From Robertkochia sediminum (GTDB taxonomy: Bacteria; Bacteroidota; Bacteroidia; Flavobacteriales; Flavobacteriaceae), in the NCBI RefSeq assembly GCF_016786255.1, contig NZ_JADMKT010000074.1:22517-86516 (forward strand): a stretch of DNA of 64,000 nucleotides, in the 5' to 3' direction. The stretch's first letter is position 1. The number at the start of each line of letters is the position of its first letter. The notes beneath the pieces are model-generated. The model made no database searches. It was not told where the DNA came from and worked only from the letters and a program-made list of their open reading frames with translations. Positions 46,194-55,790 of the stretch are shown piece after piece. A program made the translations under genes and the position numbers.

Positions 46194-46667
46194 ATGACGC
46201 AACCAACAGCCTTACGTAAAGCAACAGTCTCCGACCTGAATGAACTGCAGACACTTTTTGTACAGACCATCAAAGAAGTATGCCGTAAAGATTATACTCC
46301 GGAACAAATTAAGGTCTGGACCGCGAGCGTGGAGAACGAAAAGCGCTGGAGCGATATGATCAGAGATCAATACGTATTGGTAGCAGAAAAGGAAAACAAG
46401 ATCATTGGATTCGCCACCCTGGACCAGGGCAATTATCTCGACTTCTTCTATGTTCACAAAGACCATCAAGGACAGGGCATAGCCAAAAAACTATACACGG
46501 TGATCGAAGCAGAAGCCTTAAGACAAGGACATAGTCAATTGACCTCAGACATTAGCAAGACGGCAAGGCTATTTTTTGAGAAGCAGGGTTTCGAAGTGAT
46601 GAAAGAACAAACCATAGTGAGAATGGATATAGAACTTAATAACTTCAAGATGAAGAAAGAGCTGTGA
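46194..46667 (+). CDS. GNAT-family N-acetyltransferase
   Basis: This 157-aa enzyme of the GCN5 fold transfers acetyl from acetyl-CoA to an unidentified amine. The acetyl-CoA pyrophosphate loop is HQGQGIAKKL (Q/RxxGxG/A), preceded by the IIGFATLD strand and FFYVHKD. It starts 5 nt after the terminator of the peptidase, so its transcription must begin elsewhere, or readthrough must occur. No signal peptide was seen. Confidence 0.9.
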   Translation: MTQPTALRKATVSDLNELQTLFVQTIKEVCRKDYTPEQIKVWTASVENEKRWSDMIRDQYVLVAEKENKIIGFATLDQGNYLDFFYVHKDHQGQGIAKKLYTVIEAEALRQGHSQLTSDISKTARLFFEKQGFEVMKEQTIVRMDIELNNFKMKKEL

Positions 46668-46802
46668 CCCTTTCCATGCTACCCTGGAAGTAATCAATAG
46701 ATATGGAACTACTTAATTTCGACTATTTTCTTATATTCAGGACTATATATCTATCGGGAATAAAGATCATTCCTGAACCAACCTGAAAAATTATAAAGTG
46801 TT

Positions 46803-48104
46803 ATGAAACGTATACTCGGGCTTCCTTTGCTGCTTCTACTCCTGGCTTGCAATACAGATAAAAATGAAGCTACGGCAATCATTGAACTACCCCTGGAAGC
46901 TATAGATGGCTATGGTCCTTTCCCCTAGCAATTTGCTACACTCAACTGGACTCCTAAAAGCGACAATAACGAATGGGCAAAAACTACCATGCCAACAACC
47001 GGGGTTCCGCAGCATTGGATCTATAGTAACGTAGACCAGATCTGGCTGGACTCCCATCAGTTTGCCTATCAAAATTATAATGCGGGGAAGCTTCCTGAAG
47101 AATTCTTCAATAAACTTAAGCAGTCGTGGAATATTGATCTTACCAGACGAAAATTATCGGAAGAACCCATAAACTGTTTCGTTCATGTCGCTTTTGGAAA
47201 AACAGCCACCAACCAACTGGAATAAATTATAGACACCGACCATGACAGGGACTTTAGCGATGAAACCCTCTACATCGCTCAAAAAATGAGTCCGTATCTT
47301 GACCTGGAAAAGGTCATACAGGAAGCTCCTGCAGTTGAAGTAGCATTAAGCTCGGATCAAGGTATCGTCTCTGAAACCGTAAAGCTGGTGATCCTCGACA
47401 ATAAAAGAGGTGGATTGATCTACAATATCCCCACACACTTTAAAACAAAGCTATCGGGTCAGGAACTTCTGGTAAGTCATGGTTTTGTAAACATCACCTT
47501 TGATGACCACTCCTTTGTTGCAAAAGCAACCGACCCCGATAACCGTGCCGATCTTAACGAATTTCTTCTCTTGGAAAACGGGATCTACAAAAATCTCGGA
47601 ATAGACCCGGGAGCCCAAAAACTGAAGCTCCTTAAAATGCCAAAAGACACGTTGATCTATTCTACAGCGGTAGGATTTAATGCTCTACCCTTCCACATTA
47701 AAAAACTGGAGAATAACGACTCCCTTGCCTTATCAGATTTCAAGGGTAAGTTCCTGTATTTAGAATTTTGGGGTACCTGGTGCAGACCTTGCATAGATGA
47801 GCTCCCAAATCTTAAAAAAGCCTATGCCGGAACCCAACGGGAGGATATTGAGTTTCTTGGAGTTGCGGTAAACAATACCCGGGAAGCTGTAACCAATGCG
47901 ATAAACAAATATGATATTCAATGGCTACAGGCCCTGGAGTCTGAATCAAACGGTATAAGAGAGGTGTACCAAATTAACACTTTTCCTACCTCCTTCCTTA
48001 TCGCCCCCAATGGGAAGATCATTGCCAAGAATTTAAGAGGAGAGCATTTGTTGGATACGCTTAACCATTATATGATCACTACCAATAATAGTCCCTTTCG
48101 GTGA
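46803..48104 (+). pseudogene. TlpA-family thioredoxin lipoprotein with two in-frame stop codons
   Basis: One continuous reading frame runs from the ATG at 46803 (signal with lipobox LLAC) to 48104, broken by TAG at 46926 and TAA at 47223 with no frame change. The three pieces read like one protein: lipoprotein head, middle domain (WNIDLTRRKLSEEP), then a calcium-loop-like DTDHDRDFSDE just past the second stop, and a C-terminal redoxin with GTWCRPCIDEL. Intact it would be 433 aa, resembling TlpA/AhpC-type thiol oxidoreductases. The last part can still start at ATG 47286 (272 aa) but would lack an export signal. It is most likely a recently inactivated gene. Confidence 0.85.
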
Positions 48105-48230
48105 CAATGCATACCCATAATCACTAGAACCATAGTGATGATAACAACAAAACTCACTAAATTTAAGAAGCCTTAAGAACTGTATTCACCATGTCCCGGA
48201 ACCTGCTATAGAGCATCTAAGCTCAAGGGG

Positions 48231-48617
48231 ATGAAAGGGAAGATCAAATTCATACACTGGATACCGCGAATACTTTGTATTCTGGCTATTCTGTTCGTAA
48301 GTATTTTTGCCCTGGATGCTTTTCAACCCGGAAAATCCCCGGGGGAGCAACTCCTTGACTTTACCATGCACCTCATCCCTTCCTTCATCCTTACCCTATT
48401 CCTGATCATTGCCTGGAAATGGGAGCTGGTGGGCGGAATCCTGTTTACAGCTATCGGACTAGTTTTTACACCTCTGGTCTTTGTACACAACTACCAAATG
48501 AACAAATCGATCTGGCTGAGCCTCCAAATTATTGCGCTCATCACCCTTCCCTTTGTGGCGGTTGGACTCCTGTTTATTAAAAGCTATAAAATAAAAAAGA
48601 AGCAATCCCTCCTCTGA
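48231..48617 (+). CDS. Small four-helix membrane protein, unknown function
   Basis: This 128-aa integral-membrane protein has about four hydrophobic helices (first at residues 9-29) and a basic C-terminus ending IKKKQSLL. Proteins with PGKSPGEQLLDF in the first loop recur in Bacteroidota as uncharacterised. It is downstream of the TlpA pseudogene and 31 nt ahead of the outer-membrane protein gene. No functional motif was seen. Confidence 0.72.
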   Translation: MKGKIKFIHWIPRILCILAILFVSIFALDAFQPGKSPGEQLLDFTMHLIPSFILTLFLIIAWKWELVGGILFTAIGLVFTPLVFVHNYQMNKSIWLSLQIIALITLPFVAVGLLFIKSYKIKKKQSLL

Positions 48618-48648
48618 CCTGCATATGCCCATACCAAAAACACACATC

Positions 48649-49410
48649 ATGAGATCCATTTACACCATCAGACCACACCTTATCTTCGTTTTGTTCTTGC
48701 TCATTGCTGTGAACACCAACGCCCAGGAAGATGATACAATTCATGCTGTAGAGATCCCTGAACCCCTTATGTTCGATCTGGTTAGAGGCCTCGGTGCTCG
48801 ACAGGGCGAACTCGAGATCAATGCCCTGGCCGACTTCCCCCTGAACGATGCAAAAGCAAGAGGTGTAGAATGGGCACCGGAGATCGAATATGCCGTTTTT
48901 AACAACTTTGCCGTAGAGCTGGAATTCCCCATGCAAGATTGGGAACTGGAGGCCTACAAGGTCGCGGTGCAATGGACCATAGGCAATTCTTCAAACAACA
49001 AATTTATTCACGGTATCCAGGTGATCGGTGAAACCTTCATCCACGAAGACCTGCTGGAGGTAAGCTTGCTGTATGTCCCCGCTTATAGATTCAGTGAGGT
49101 TTGGAGCGCCATCGGACTCTTTGGGGTTATGCTCGAATCGGGCGACGACAAAGCCGAAAAAGACCATACCATTCTACTAAATGCATCGGTATTTGCCGAC
49201 CTCAATGAACACACGGCAGTCGGACTGGAGATCAACAACTCTGACCCCACATTCCAGGGTATCGATAACAATGAAATGGAATTGCTCATTCTCCCACAGG
49301 TACATCGGGAATACGACAACGGATTCTCCTTCCAATTCGGGGCGGGCTCTAAATTTTTTGATGGTGGCACCGATTTCTCTGCCGTATTGAGGGTGATCCA
49401 GACCTTTTAA
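48649..49410 (+). CDS. Predicted outer-membrane beta-barrel protein
   Basis: This 253-aa exported protein has a signal peptide (residues ~1-26, ending TNAQ), then HAVEIPEPLMFDLVRGLGARQGE. Alternating amphipathic strands follow (FAVELEFPMQDWEL, FSFQFGAGSKFF), ending in a terminal phenylalanine as in outer-membrane barrels. An in-frame ATG eight codons upstream would lengthen the leader. It precedes the C_GCAxxG_C_C gene. No known ligand; a small porin or channel is possible. Confidence 0.75.
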   Translation: MRSIYTIRPHLIFVLFLLIAVNTNAQEDDTIHAVEIPEPLMFDLVRGLGARQGELEINALADFPLNDAKARGVEWAPEIEYAVFNNFAVELEFPMQDWELEAYKVAVQWTIGNSSNNKFIHGIQVIGETFIHEDLLEVSLLYVPAYRFSEVWSAIGLFGVMLESGDDKAEKDHTILLNASVFADLNEHTAVGLEINNSDPTFQGIDNNEMELLILPQVHREYDNGFSFQFGAGSKFFDGGTDFSAVLRVIQTF

Positions 49411-49438
49411 CCGTCAAATTAACTCGCATACATACAAG

Positions 49439-49454
49439 AATGATGCACATCATT
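49439..49454. promoter_or_regulatory. FNR/Crp-like palindromic site
   Basis: AATGATGCACATCATT has perfect 7-bp arms around CA and contains the TGATnnnnATCA core typical of FNR-type sites. It lies 55 nt before the C_GCAxxG_C_C gene. A TATTTTCG -7-like element follows at about 49470. Confidence 0.5.
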
Positions 49455-49509
49455 TCTTCACCGGGTTTATTTTCGTAGGTTACAGCTTCATTTTCAAAGC
49501 ATTAAACCA

Positions 49510-50364
49510 ATGAATGTTCATGATGTTGCAAGCGGACCCCATGATGGAAAAAAAGTATTCCGGCAATTAGGCACCTGTTCCAGGACCTTCTTTCATATAC
49601 TCAACAGGGAATTTGGTCACCCAAAAACACTGGAAGAACGTGCTGCCGATGCCTTGGCCGGAGGTATCCTTCAAAAAGGTCATCAATGCGGAATGCTCTG
49701 GGGTGCTTCCCTGGCCATAGGCGCTGAAGCTTACCGCAGTACGGCCAATAGAAACCTCGCCATTCCTATCGCTATAAAAGCCACTCAAAACGTTATGGTT
49801 TCATTCAATATGCGGGAAGGCACCATGAACTGCAGGGACATTACCAGATGTGACTTCTCCAATAAATGGAGTTATTATAAGTATATGTTCTCCGGAAGGT
49901 TCTTGCACTGCTTCAACCTCGCGCAGGAATGGGCTCCGGAAGCGGTACGATCTGCTGCTGAAGCGTTAGCTAATGAGGCTCCTTCACCCCACACCCCCTG
50001 CCACAGCTGCGCAACAACGGTAGCGATAAATATGGGTGCTACCGAAGAACAGGCGGTTATGGTTGCGGGGTTTGCCGGCGGACTCGGATTAAGCGGACAA
50101 GCATGTGGGGCGTTGAGTGCCGCCCTATGGATGCGTTCCCTGGAATGGTACAGTAATGAACAAAAGGATATGTCTGCCTTCAAGGATCCCCGGCTGAAAG
50201 CGATCGCCCAGCATTTTGACCGGGTTACAGGTAAAAAGATCTTATGCTCCGAAATAACCGGAACCACATTCACAAGCCCTCTGCAACACAGTCGTTTTAT
50301 ACAGAAAGGAGGATGCGCTGAACTCCTCGATGCACTTACAGAATCCAGATCGCTAAAAGGATGA
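49510..50364 (+). CDS. C_GCAxxG_C_C family redox protein
   Basis: This 284-aa protein belongs to the C_GCAxxG_C_C family: HQCGMLWGAS, the single cysteine in MNCRDIT, CHSCAT and GLSGQACGALSAALW carry the spaced cysteines. These could bind metal or form disulfides. There is no signal peptide or membrane span. Family members tend to be associated with anaerobic or metal metabolism, and the FNR-like palindrome 55 nt upstream agrees with oxygen-responsive expression. The biochemical function is unknown. Confidence 0.85.
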   Translation: MNVHDVASGPHDGKKVFRQLGTCSRTFFHILNREFGHPKTLEERAADALAGGILQKGHQCGMLWGASLAIGAEAYRSTANRNLAIPIAIKATQNVMVSFNMREGTMNCRDITRCDFSNKWSYYKYMFSGRFLHCFNLAQEWAPEAVRSAAEALANEAPSPHTPCHSCATTVAINMGATEEQAVMVAGFAGGLGLSGQACGALSAALWMRSLEWYSNEQKDMSAFKDPRLKAIAQHFDRVTGKKILCSEITGTTFTSPLQHSRFIQKGGCAELLDALTESRSLKG

Positions 50365-50429
50365 CCATTTAACACCTCCCTTTACATTAGCCATTGCGGT
50401 TTGTAAACAAGTATGATTGCGGGTAAATT

Positions 50430-51362
50430 ATGGTATATTTAATCGAAGTATCTAATACCAAAGAAACCATCACCATATCAGAAGATCATATCGTGCCCGA
50501 ACTCCATACTCCCATGCGATTACAGGAGTATGGGGCAGGTATTTTTATGGCCGTACCCACCAGATCGGCATTGAAAAAGGCCATCAAAAAAGCCTATGTC
50601 AAGGTAAATGGAGTTAAGGCCTCAACGGCTACGATCATTCGCGGTGGCGAACACATCAACCTCAACATCCCCGAAACCGATGACCGGCACGCACAACTGG
50701 AACTACCGCTTAAGGTGATCTATGAAGATGAATACCTGGCCGTGGTTCATAAACCTGCTGGAATTCCGGTAAGCGGGAACAAGTTTAAGACCATAGCCCA
50801 TGCCCTTCCTCAGAACCTGGAAATAAGCACACAACCTGATGCAACCACCCCACAACCCGTGCATCGCCTGGACCACCCCACAACAGGGATCTTACTGGTG
50901 GGTAAGACAGCGAGCTGTATCAGGGCACTGAATACCATGTTCGCCGAAAAGCAAATAATCAAAACCTACTTTGCCGTAACCATTGGGGAGATGACACCGG
51001 AAGGTATTACCACCGCTGCCATCGACCATCAGCCTGCCCGGTCTGATCACAAAGTTATGGCCAGTGTACCCTCTGAACGATTCGGCCACCTGAACCTGGT
51101 ACGATTAAGTCCGCATACGGGCAGAACACACCAGTTGCGAAAACATATGCTCAGCATCGGAAACCCCATCCTGGGAGACCAAACCTATTTTCACGACAAC
51201 CTCATCTTAAAGGGGAAAGGCCTCTACCTCCACGCCTGGTCCCTTCGTTTTGAACATCCCATGACCGGGGAAACGCTATACCTTGAAGATCCCCTTCCCC
51301 AAAAGTATAAGAAGATCTTTGGCGATGCCGCTCTTCCGGATAAGGAAACTGACACCACCTGA
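50430..51362 (+). CDS. RluA-family 23S rRNA/tRNA pseudouridine synthase
   Basis: This 310-aa enzyme has an S4 RNA-binding domain (residues ~30-85, KVNGVKAS, RGGEHINL). The pseudouridine synthase core follows, with catalytic aspartate motif HRLDHPTTGILL and the later GRTHQLRKHM. It converts specific uridines to pseudouridine, with the site unknown. It follows the C_GCAxxG_C_C gene by 65 nt. Confidence 0.93.
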   Translation: MVYLIEVSNTKETITISEDHIVPELHTPMRLQEYGAGIFMAVPTRSALKKAIKKAYVKVNGVKASTATIIRGGEHINLNIPETDDRHAQLELPLKVIYEDEYLAVVHKPAGIPVSGNKFKTIAHALPQNLEISTQPDATTPQPVHRLDHPTTGILLVGKTASCIRALNTMFAEKQIIKTYFAVTIGEMTPEGITTAAIDHQPARSDHKVMASVPSERFGHLNLVRLSPHTGRTHQLRKHMLSIGNPILGDQTYFHDNLILKGKGLYLHAWSLRFEHPMTGETLYLEDPLPQKYKKIFGDAALPDKETDTT

Positions 51363-51435
51363 AAGATGGGATCTATTCCCCTATTATTCAGAAAATAATT
51401 ATATTGTAATAAACGCAACCTAAAACCGCTTCATT

Positions 51436-51654
51436 ATGGTTACCACATGGATCTTTGCCTTTGCTCTGTTTATTACTACTTCGTTGTTATTCTGGTGGAG
51501 TACCCGAGGGTATTACAAAAAGCAACTGAGCAAAACGGAATTGAACCAGTGGTCTACGAGAACCTACCGCTGGCAAGGCGTCATTTTTGTGGGTACCGGA
51601 GTAACCCTCCTGATCATTTTATTGATGAAGTGGGCCGGCATGTTGCCCTTGTAA
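51436..51654 (+). CDS. Small two-helix membrane protein
   Basis: This 72-aa protein has two hydrophobic helices (residues ~5-21 and ~48-66) joined by a basic/aromatic loop (RGYYKKQLSKTEL). The family is not recognised. It follows the RluA gene by 73 nt and heads the set of small membrane protein genes in 51.4-52.4 kb. Confidence 0.62.
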   Translation: MVTTWIFAFALFITTSLLFWWSTRGYYKKQLSKTELNQWSTRTYRWQGVIFVGTGVTLLIILLMKWAGMLPL

Positions 51655-51781
51655 ACCTCTTGCTGATAAAACTCAGGCTCCTTAACGCTCATCCACCCAT
51701 CACTTCTCCTTAACGTGTATTATTTTTTTATTTAGAAAATTTTACCCAATTTAGAAGTGATCAACACTAATTGTCCATAAC

Positions 51782-52015
51782 ATGGAAACTATTTTTTTAG
51801 CCATCGGTCCATGGCAGTTACTTATTATTTTATCGATTTCCCTAACACTCCTGGTATTACCCATCCTGGCGCTTATCGATGTCCTTAGAAAAGAATTTAA
51901 CGGATATGATAAACTCATCTGGGTGATCACCATCCTGTGTTTTAATTTCGTGGGTAGCATCCTTTATTTCCTGATAGGGAGAAGAGCTGCTATTACGCAA
52001 GAAAGAACATTATAA
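51782..52015 (+). CDS. PLDc_N-domain small membrane protein
   Basis: This 77-aa protein has two helices separated by LRKEFNGYDKLIWV and ends GSILYFLIGRRA. This is the pattern of the phospholipase-D nuclease N-terminal (PLDc_N) domain, found in small membrane proteins such as YxlE-type negative regulators. Related modules are in the genes at 56500 and 57061. It is 32 nt upstream of the SdpI-like gene, so co-transcription is possible. Confidence 0.85.
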   Translation: METIFLAIGPWQLLIILSISLTLLVLPILALIDVLRKEFNGYDKLIWVITILCFNFVGSILYFLIGRRAAITQERTL

Positions 52016-52047
52016 GCACCAAACCCATCACCCTTAAAAGCATAACG

Positions 52048-52389
52048 ATGATGCCCGGTCCCCTGTCTGTAATTCCCCTAATTACCGGCGCCTGTTTTTT
52101 GATCGCCGGTTGGATCATGCTCAAGTGGCCACCGAAAAAGATCAATTGGTATTACGGCTACCGAACATCCACTGCCATGAAAAACCAGGAAACCTGGGAC
52201 TTTGCGCAGCGCTACGCAGCCAAAGAACTCGTGAAGACCGCCGTGCTTTTGATCATCCTCGGACTGCTTCTGTCCATGGTTACCCTGAACGTTCCCCTTT
52301 CCCTGTTCTTAGGAGTGCTCCTGCAGCTCATCGTGTTGATCATTATGATCTTACGTATTGAGAAAGCCATTAAAAATAGATTTTCATAA
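52048..52389 (+). CDS. SdpI-family membrane protein
   Basis: This 113-aa protein has three hydrophobic helices. Between the first and second is the SdpI family motif YYGYRTSTAMKNQETWDFAQ. SdpI was named as the Bacillus immunity and signalling protein against the SdpC toxin, but in Bacteroidota no toxin partner is known. It directly follows the PLDc_N-like gene. Confidence 0.9.
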   Translation: MMPGPLSVIPLITGACFLIAGWIMLKWPPKKINWYYGYRTSTAMKNQETWDFAQRYAAKELVKTAVLLIILGLLLSMVTLNVPLSLFLGVLLQLIVLIIMILRIEKAIKNRFS

Positions 52390-52465
52390 ACTTCATGGTG
52401 TACCCGAAATAACGCCAACCCATTAACCGTAATCGAATATTAAACTCTGCCACAATAAGGCTATA

Positions 52466-53299
52466 ATGAAAGACCTGACCCTCTATAATGGCACGAATGA
52501 ACTAGCGGCAACCGTTTACGAGTCAACCTCAGCATCGGCTATTCTTATCATCGCATCGGCCACAGGAGTAAAACAGGAATTCTACCGAAAATTTGCCCGC
52601 TACCTAGCTGAAAACGGAATTACCGTGATCACCTTCGATTACACAGGCATTGGTCGCTCGCTGAGGTCACCCATAAAACAACTTCAACACCAACTCTCCG
52701 ATTGGGGCCGTAAAGATCTCGAAGCCGTTTTACAATATGCGACCAAACACTACCCCGAACAGAAAAAAGTGATCCTGGGCCATAGCATTGGCGGACAGCT
52801 TATCGGTCTGGCACCTTCATCACCCCACGCAGATAAGTTAATACTGGTAGCCGCACAATCGGGTTACTGGAAATATTGGAAAGGCTTTGCACGCTATAAA
52901 ATGTGGTTCAACTGGCATGTACTTTTTCCCACCCTGATCAACATGTTTGGGTACCTACCATCTAAAAGGGTCTCCGGCATGGAGAACCTGCCTAAAGAGG
53001 TGGCCAATCAATGGCGCAAATGGGGAATGCATCCTAATTATATGTTCGGTGACCACGGTATTGAAGCTACTTTTTATGAGAAGATCGCATCTCCCCTAAC
53101 TGCATTCAGTATTGCCGATGACACCCTCGCTCCAAAAGAGGCTGTAGATTGGATGGCCCAGCGATATACAAAGGCTAAGAACAAACACATCTCACTCGTA
53201 CCCGCAGATCACCATGTTGCCCGTATCGGACATTTCGGCGTTTTCAAAGAAACGTTTAGATCCTCCCTTTGGCCTGTCTTCCTGAAAGAGATCCTATAG
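52466..53299 (+). CDS. Alpha/beta hydrolase
   Basis: This 277-aa serine hydrolase has the nucleophile elbow GHSIGGQLIG, the oxyanion-region FDYTGIGRS, an aspartate in DDTLAPKE and the histidine in RIGHFG. It resembles esterase-like cytosolic enzymes labelled alpha/beta hydrolase in Flavobacteria. No signal peptide. The substrate is unknown. Confidence 0.9.
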   Translation: MKDLTLYNGTNELAATVYESTSASAILIIASATGVKQEFYRKFARYLAENGITVITFDYTGIGRSLRSPIKQLQHQLSDWGRKDLEAVLQYATKHYPEQKKVILGHSIGGQLIGLAPSSPHADKLILVAAQSGYWKYWKGFARYKMWFNWHVLFPTLINMFGYLPSKRVSGMENLPKEVANQWRKWGMHPNYMFGDHGIEATFYEKIASPLTAFSIADDTLAPKEAVDWMAQRYTKAKNKHISLVPADHHVARIGHFGVFKETFRSSLWPVFLKEIL

Positions 53300-53489
53300 A
53301 ACGTTTGAACAGCCCCTCTAAATAGGAACCTTGGAAGTTTTATCAATAATTGATTACCTTCGAAGAACCCACCGGAAATTCCGGATGGCGCCTCTCTTAC
53401 ACTGCACTAACTTTCGTTTACACAAGTACCGCACCCCAATTCATACCAAGGATCTAAACTGCAATTCAACTGCGTAATCCTTATACGTC

Positions 53490-54422
53490 ATGACTTCACA
53501 AACTCATTTGTCTGCAAACTGGCCCATTCTGAATTTCCCTGAACTACAACCCACCCTCGAAACCCTGCACCAATGGATACAGATCGTAGGGAAGATCAGG
53601 CTACGTACCATGCCCTGGCAAAACCATTCGTGGCACACCGCTTTATATGTGAGTCCGATGGGATTTACTACCGGATCTATCCCGCATAACGGACGCATAT
53701 TCCAGATCGATATGGACTTCAGGACCCACAACCTGGAAATAACATGTTCACAAAAAGGGAGCGCTTCCATGGGCCTCTACCCACGAACCGTAGCCGATTT
53801 TCACAAGGAACTCTTTGAAAAGCTCCGGTCTTTGGGGATTGAGGTAACCATTCATGGCAGTCCCAATGAAATGGACCCGGCAATACCCTTTGCAGAAAAT
53901 ACAGTGAATAAGAATTACGACGAATCCCAGGCTACGGCACTTTGGCTGGCTATGCTAAAAAGCAACGAGGTATTTCAACAATTCAGAAGTGATTTTATTG
54001 GTAAAGCCAGTCCGGTGCATTTGTTCTGGGGGGCATTCGACCTCGCAGTAACCCGGTTCTCGGGAAGAGACGCCCCGGTCCATCCGGGAGGGATGCCCAA
54101 TATGCCTTTAGACGTCATGCAGGAAGCCTATTCACATGAGGTGAGCAGTGCCGGCTTCTGGCCCGGATCGGCAGATTTCCCCTATCCGGCCTATTACGCC
54201 TACGCCTATCCCACTCATCCCGATTTCGGGAAGCAACGGGTGAGTCCGCAACAGGCGTTCTACAGTGAAGAGATGGGTGAATTCTTTCTGAAATACGAAG
54301 ATGTGCAATGTGCAGAAGACCCTGAAGGCATGCTGTTTTCCTTTTTACATAGCACCTATGAAGCCGCAGCAAACACCTCGAACTGGGATCGCAAACACTT
54401 GGAGAGGTCCTACACAAAGTAG
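53490..54422 (+). CDS. DUF5996 family protein
   Basis: This 310-aa soluble protein opens with WPILNFPELQPTLETLHQW, followed by the GKIRL and MPWQNHSWHTALYV segments of the DUF5996 family. Histidine- and aromatic-rich blocks follow, such as VHLFWGAFDLAVTRFSGR and SHEVSSAGFWPG. No catalytic motif is established. It is monocistronic with a 190-bp leader, in which TACCTTCG at ~53357 resembles a -7. Confidence 0.88.
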   Translation: MTSQTHLSANWPILNFPELQPTLETLHQWIQIVGKIRLRTMPWQNHSWHTALYVSPMGFTTGSIPHNGRIFQIDMDFRTHNLEITCSQKGSASMGLYPRTVADFHKELFEKLRSLGIEVTIHGSPNEMDPAIPFAENTVNKNYDESQATALWLAMLKSNEVFQQFRSDFIGKASPVHLFWGAFDLAVTRFSGRDAPVHPGGMPNMPLDVMQEAYSHEVSSAGFWPGSADFPYPAYYAYAYPTHPDFGKQRVSPQQAFYSEEMGEFFLKYEDVQCAEDPEGMLFSFLHSTYEAAANTSNWDRKHLERSYTK

Positions 54423-54603
54423 CCCTGCTGTACATGCTATCATCAAAAAATAACCAAATACTCCTGATAGCAAACCATCAGGTCAAAGAACAGGAAATGA
54501 TCTAAAACGCAATTTCCCGTGTGATCGTTATACTTCTTATAAACTCTGTCATTATATAGAATATAATCACTATATTGACAGTTGATTTTAAATAACCTGA
54601 TCC

Positions 54604-55044
54604 ATGAGAATCACGAAACGCGATCTAAAGTTTTTTCTTATCGGTGCGATCACCATCCTGATCATCGATATGATTATCGACCGAGAGTCATCTGAAAAAG
54701 CATTCAGAGAGGGCTTCTTTGCCACAGCCATCCTTGGAAACACTTCCGGTAAGCTAAAAGCCCTGGACCTTCTTTCCAACACCATTGAAGATCAATACAA
54801 TATTGAAAACGTAGATATTGAATTGAATAATCTCGATGAACTAATCATTACCCTGAAGGATTCTGATCTCAAGACATTAAGTCCTTCCGAGAAAGCGGCC
54901 ATGGCACACGAGATAGGAGAACTTGCCAGATCACTGGATCCGGACCTGGAAAAACTTGAAAAAGGACACGTGCAATTCGTATCAGAGGCTAAACTTGGGA
55001 TGCTAAAAACCGGCGATACAGAGACGTTTACTATGTTCGAATAA
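54604..55044 (+). CDS. Membrane-anchored helical protein, unknown function
   Basis: This 146-aa protein starts with a single hydrophobic helix (residues ~9-23), then a long charged region with predicted helices (EKAAMAHEIGELARSLDP). The inside/outside orientation is unclear. It is 8 nt upstream of the next secreted-protein gene, so the two are probably one transcript. The family is not recognised. Confidence 0.65.
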   Translation: MRITKRDLKFFLIGAITILIIDMIIDRESSEKAFREGFFATAILGNTSGKLKALDLLSNTIEDQYNIENVDIELNNLDELIITLKDSDLKTLSPSEKAAMAHEIGELARSLDPDLEKLEKGHVQFVSEAKLGMLKTGDTETFTMFE

Positions 55045-55052
55045 AATAAAGG

Positions 55053-55691
55053 ATGCCGAAGCATATACATCTTCTAACGATCGTCATATTGTTTACTGCC
55101 CAGGTTCAGTCCCAAAACACGGGAAGCTATCAGGGCATGGACAAAGGCCTGTCGTCCTTTATTACCCTGACCGACTCTACATTCCATATGTCCACCATAA
55201 TTGATGATCATGGTGGATATATAAGTTCGGGAAAGATACGTGTTAAAAATGACACCTTGATCCTGGAGCATGAACCTCAAACTTTTCCTCAACCGTATTT
55301 TACAACTGCTCCCCTTAATACTAAAGGTATTGCCCTGGCCATAGATATTCATGACCTCAACAATAGAAGGTCTTATAAGGGTGATGTTTATCTTATTCAC
55401 AAGGGAAAAACGATCAAACACCTTCAGGGAACTTCCGGAATTATCCTTGTAAAAGAGCTCCCCGAAATCTGGGAGGAGCTTGTGGTCGATGACCTCTATG
55501 CGGCAAGTCCGCTAACGATTACAAAAGCAGCATTACCCGAACTACCTGTTCACCTAAAGATCTACCTGCCCAAGGAAGACTCTAACAGTTATAACACCCG
55601 TTTTTGGAGTGAACGTTTTCTCATAAGGAAAGACTCGCTCATAGCCCCGGGTGATGACCGGCGTTTTTACGTAAAGATGCCTCCTCGTTAA
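55053..55691 (+). CDS. Secreted protein of unknown function
   Basis: This 212-aa exported protein has a signal peptide (residues ~1-20, ending VQSQ). The mature part is strand-rich (SGKIRVKNDTLILE, LKIYLPKEDS). No cysteines, no membrane span. It follows the previous gene by 8 nt. An analogous layout (helical anchor then secreted protein) exists at 42074-43218, but the proteins are not obviously homologous. Confidence 0.65.
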   Translation: MPKHIHLLTIVILFTAQVQSQNTGSYQGMDKGLSSFITLTDSTFHMSTIIDDHGGYISSGKIRVKNDTLILEHEPQTFPQPYFTTAPLNTKGIALAIDIHDLNNRRSYKGDVYLIHKGKTIKHLQGTSGIILVKELPEIWEELVVDDLYAASPLTITKAALPELPVHLKIYLPKEDSNSYNTRFWSERFLIRKDSLIAPGDDRRFYVKMPPR

Positions 55692-55790
55692 CTTCCCTAA
55701 CAACTTACAGTATTTAGAATATTTTCTTAACTTTAGGACCATAGTTGACTCACCCTTATCTGCTTAACGCACCATAAACCAGACTTTAAG

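Noticed and set aside
46803-48104. Selenocysteine recoding or programmed frameshift in the TlpA-like gene
   Set aside because: The stops are TAG and TAA, not TGA, all three parts are in the same frame, and no SECIS-like structure or slippery site was seen.
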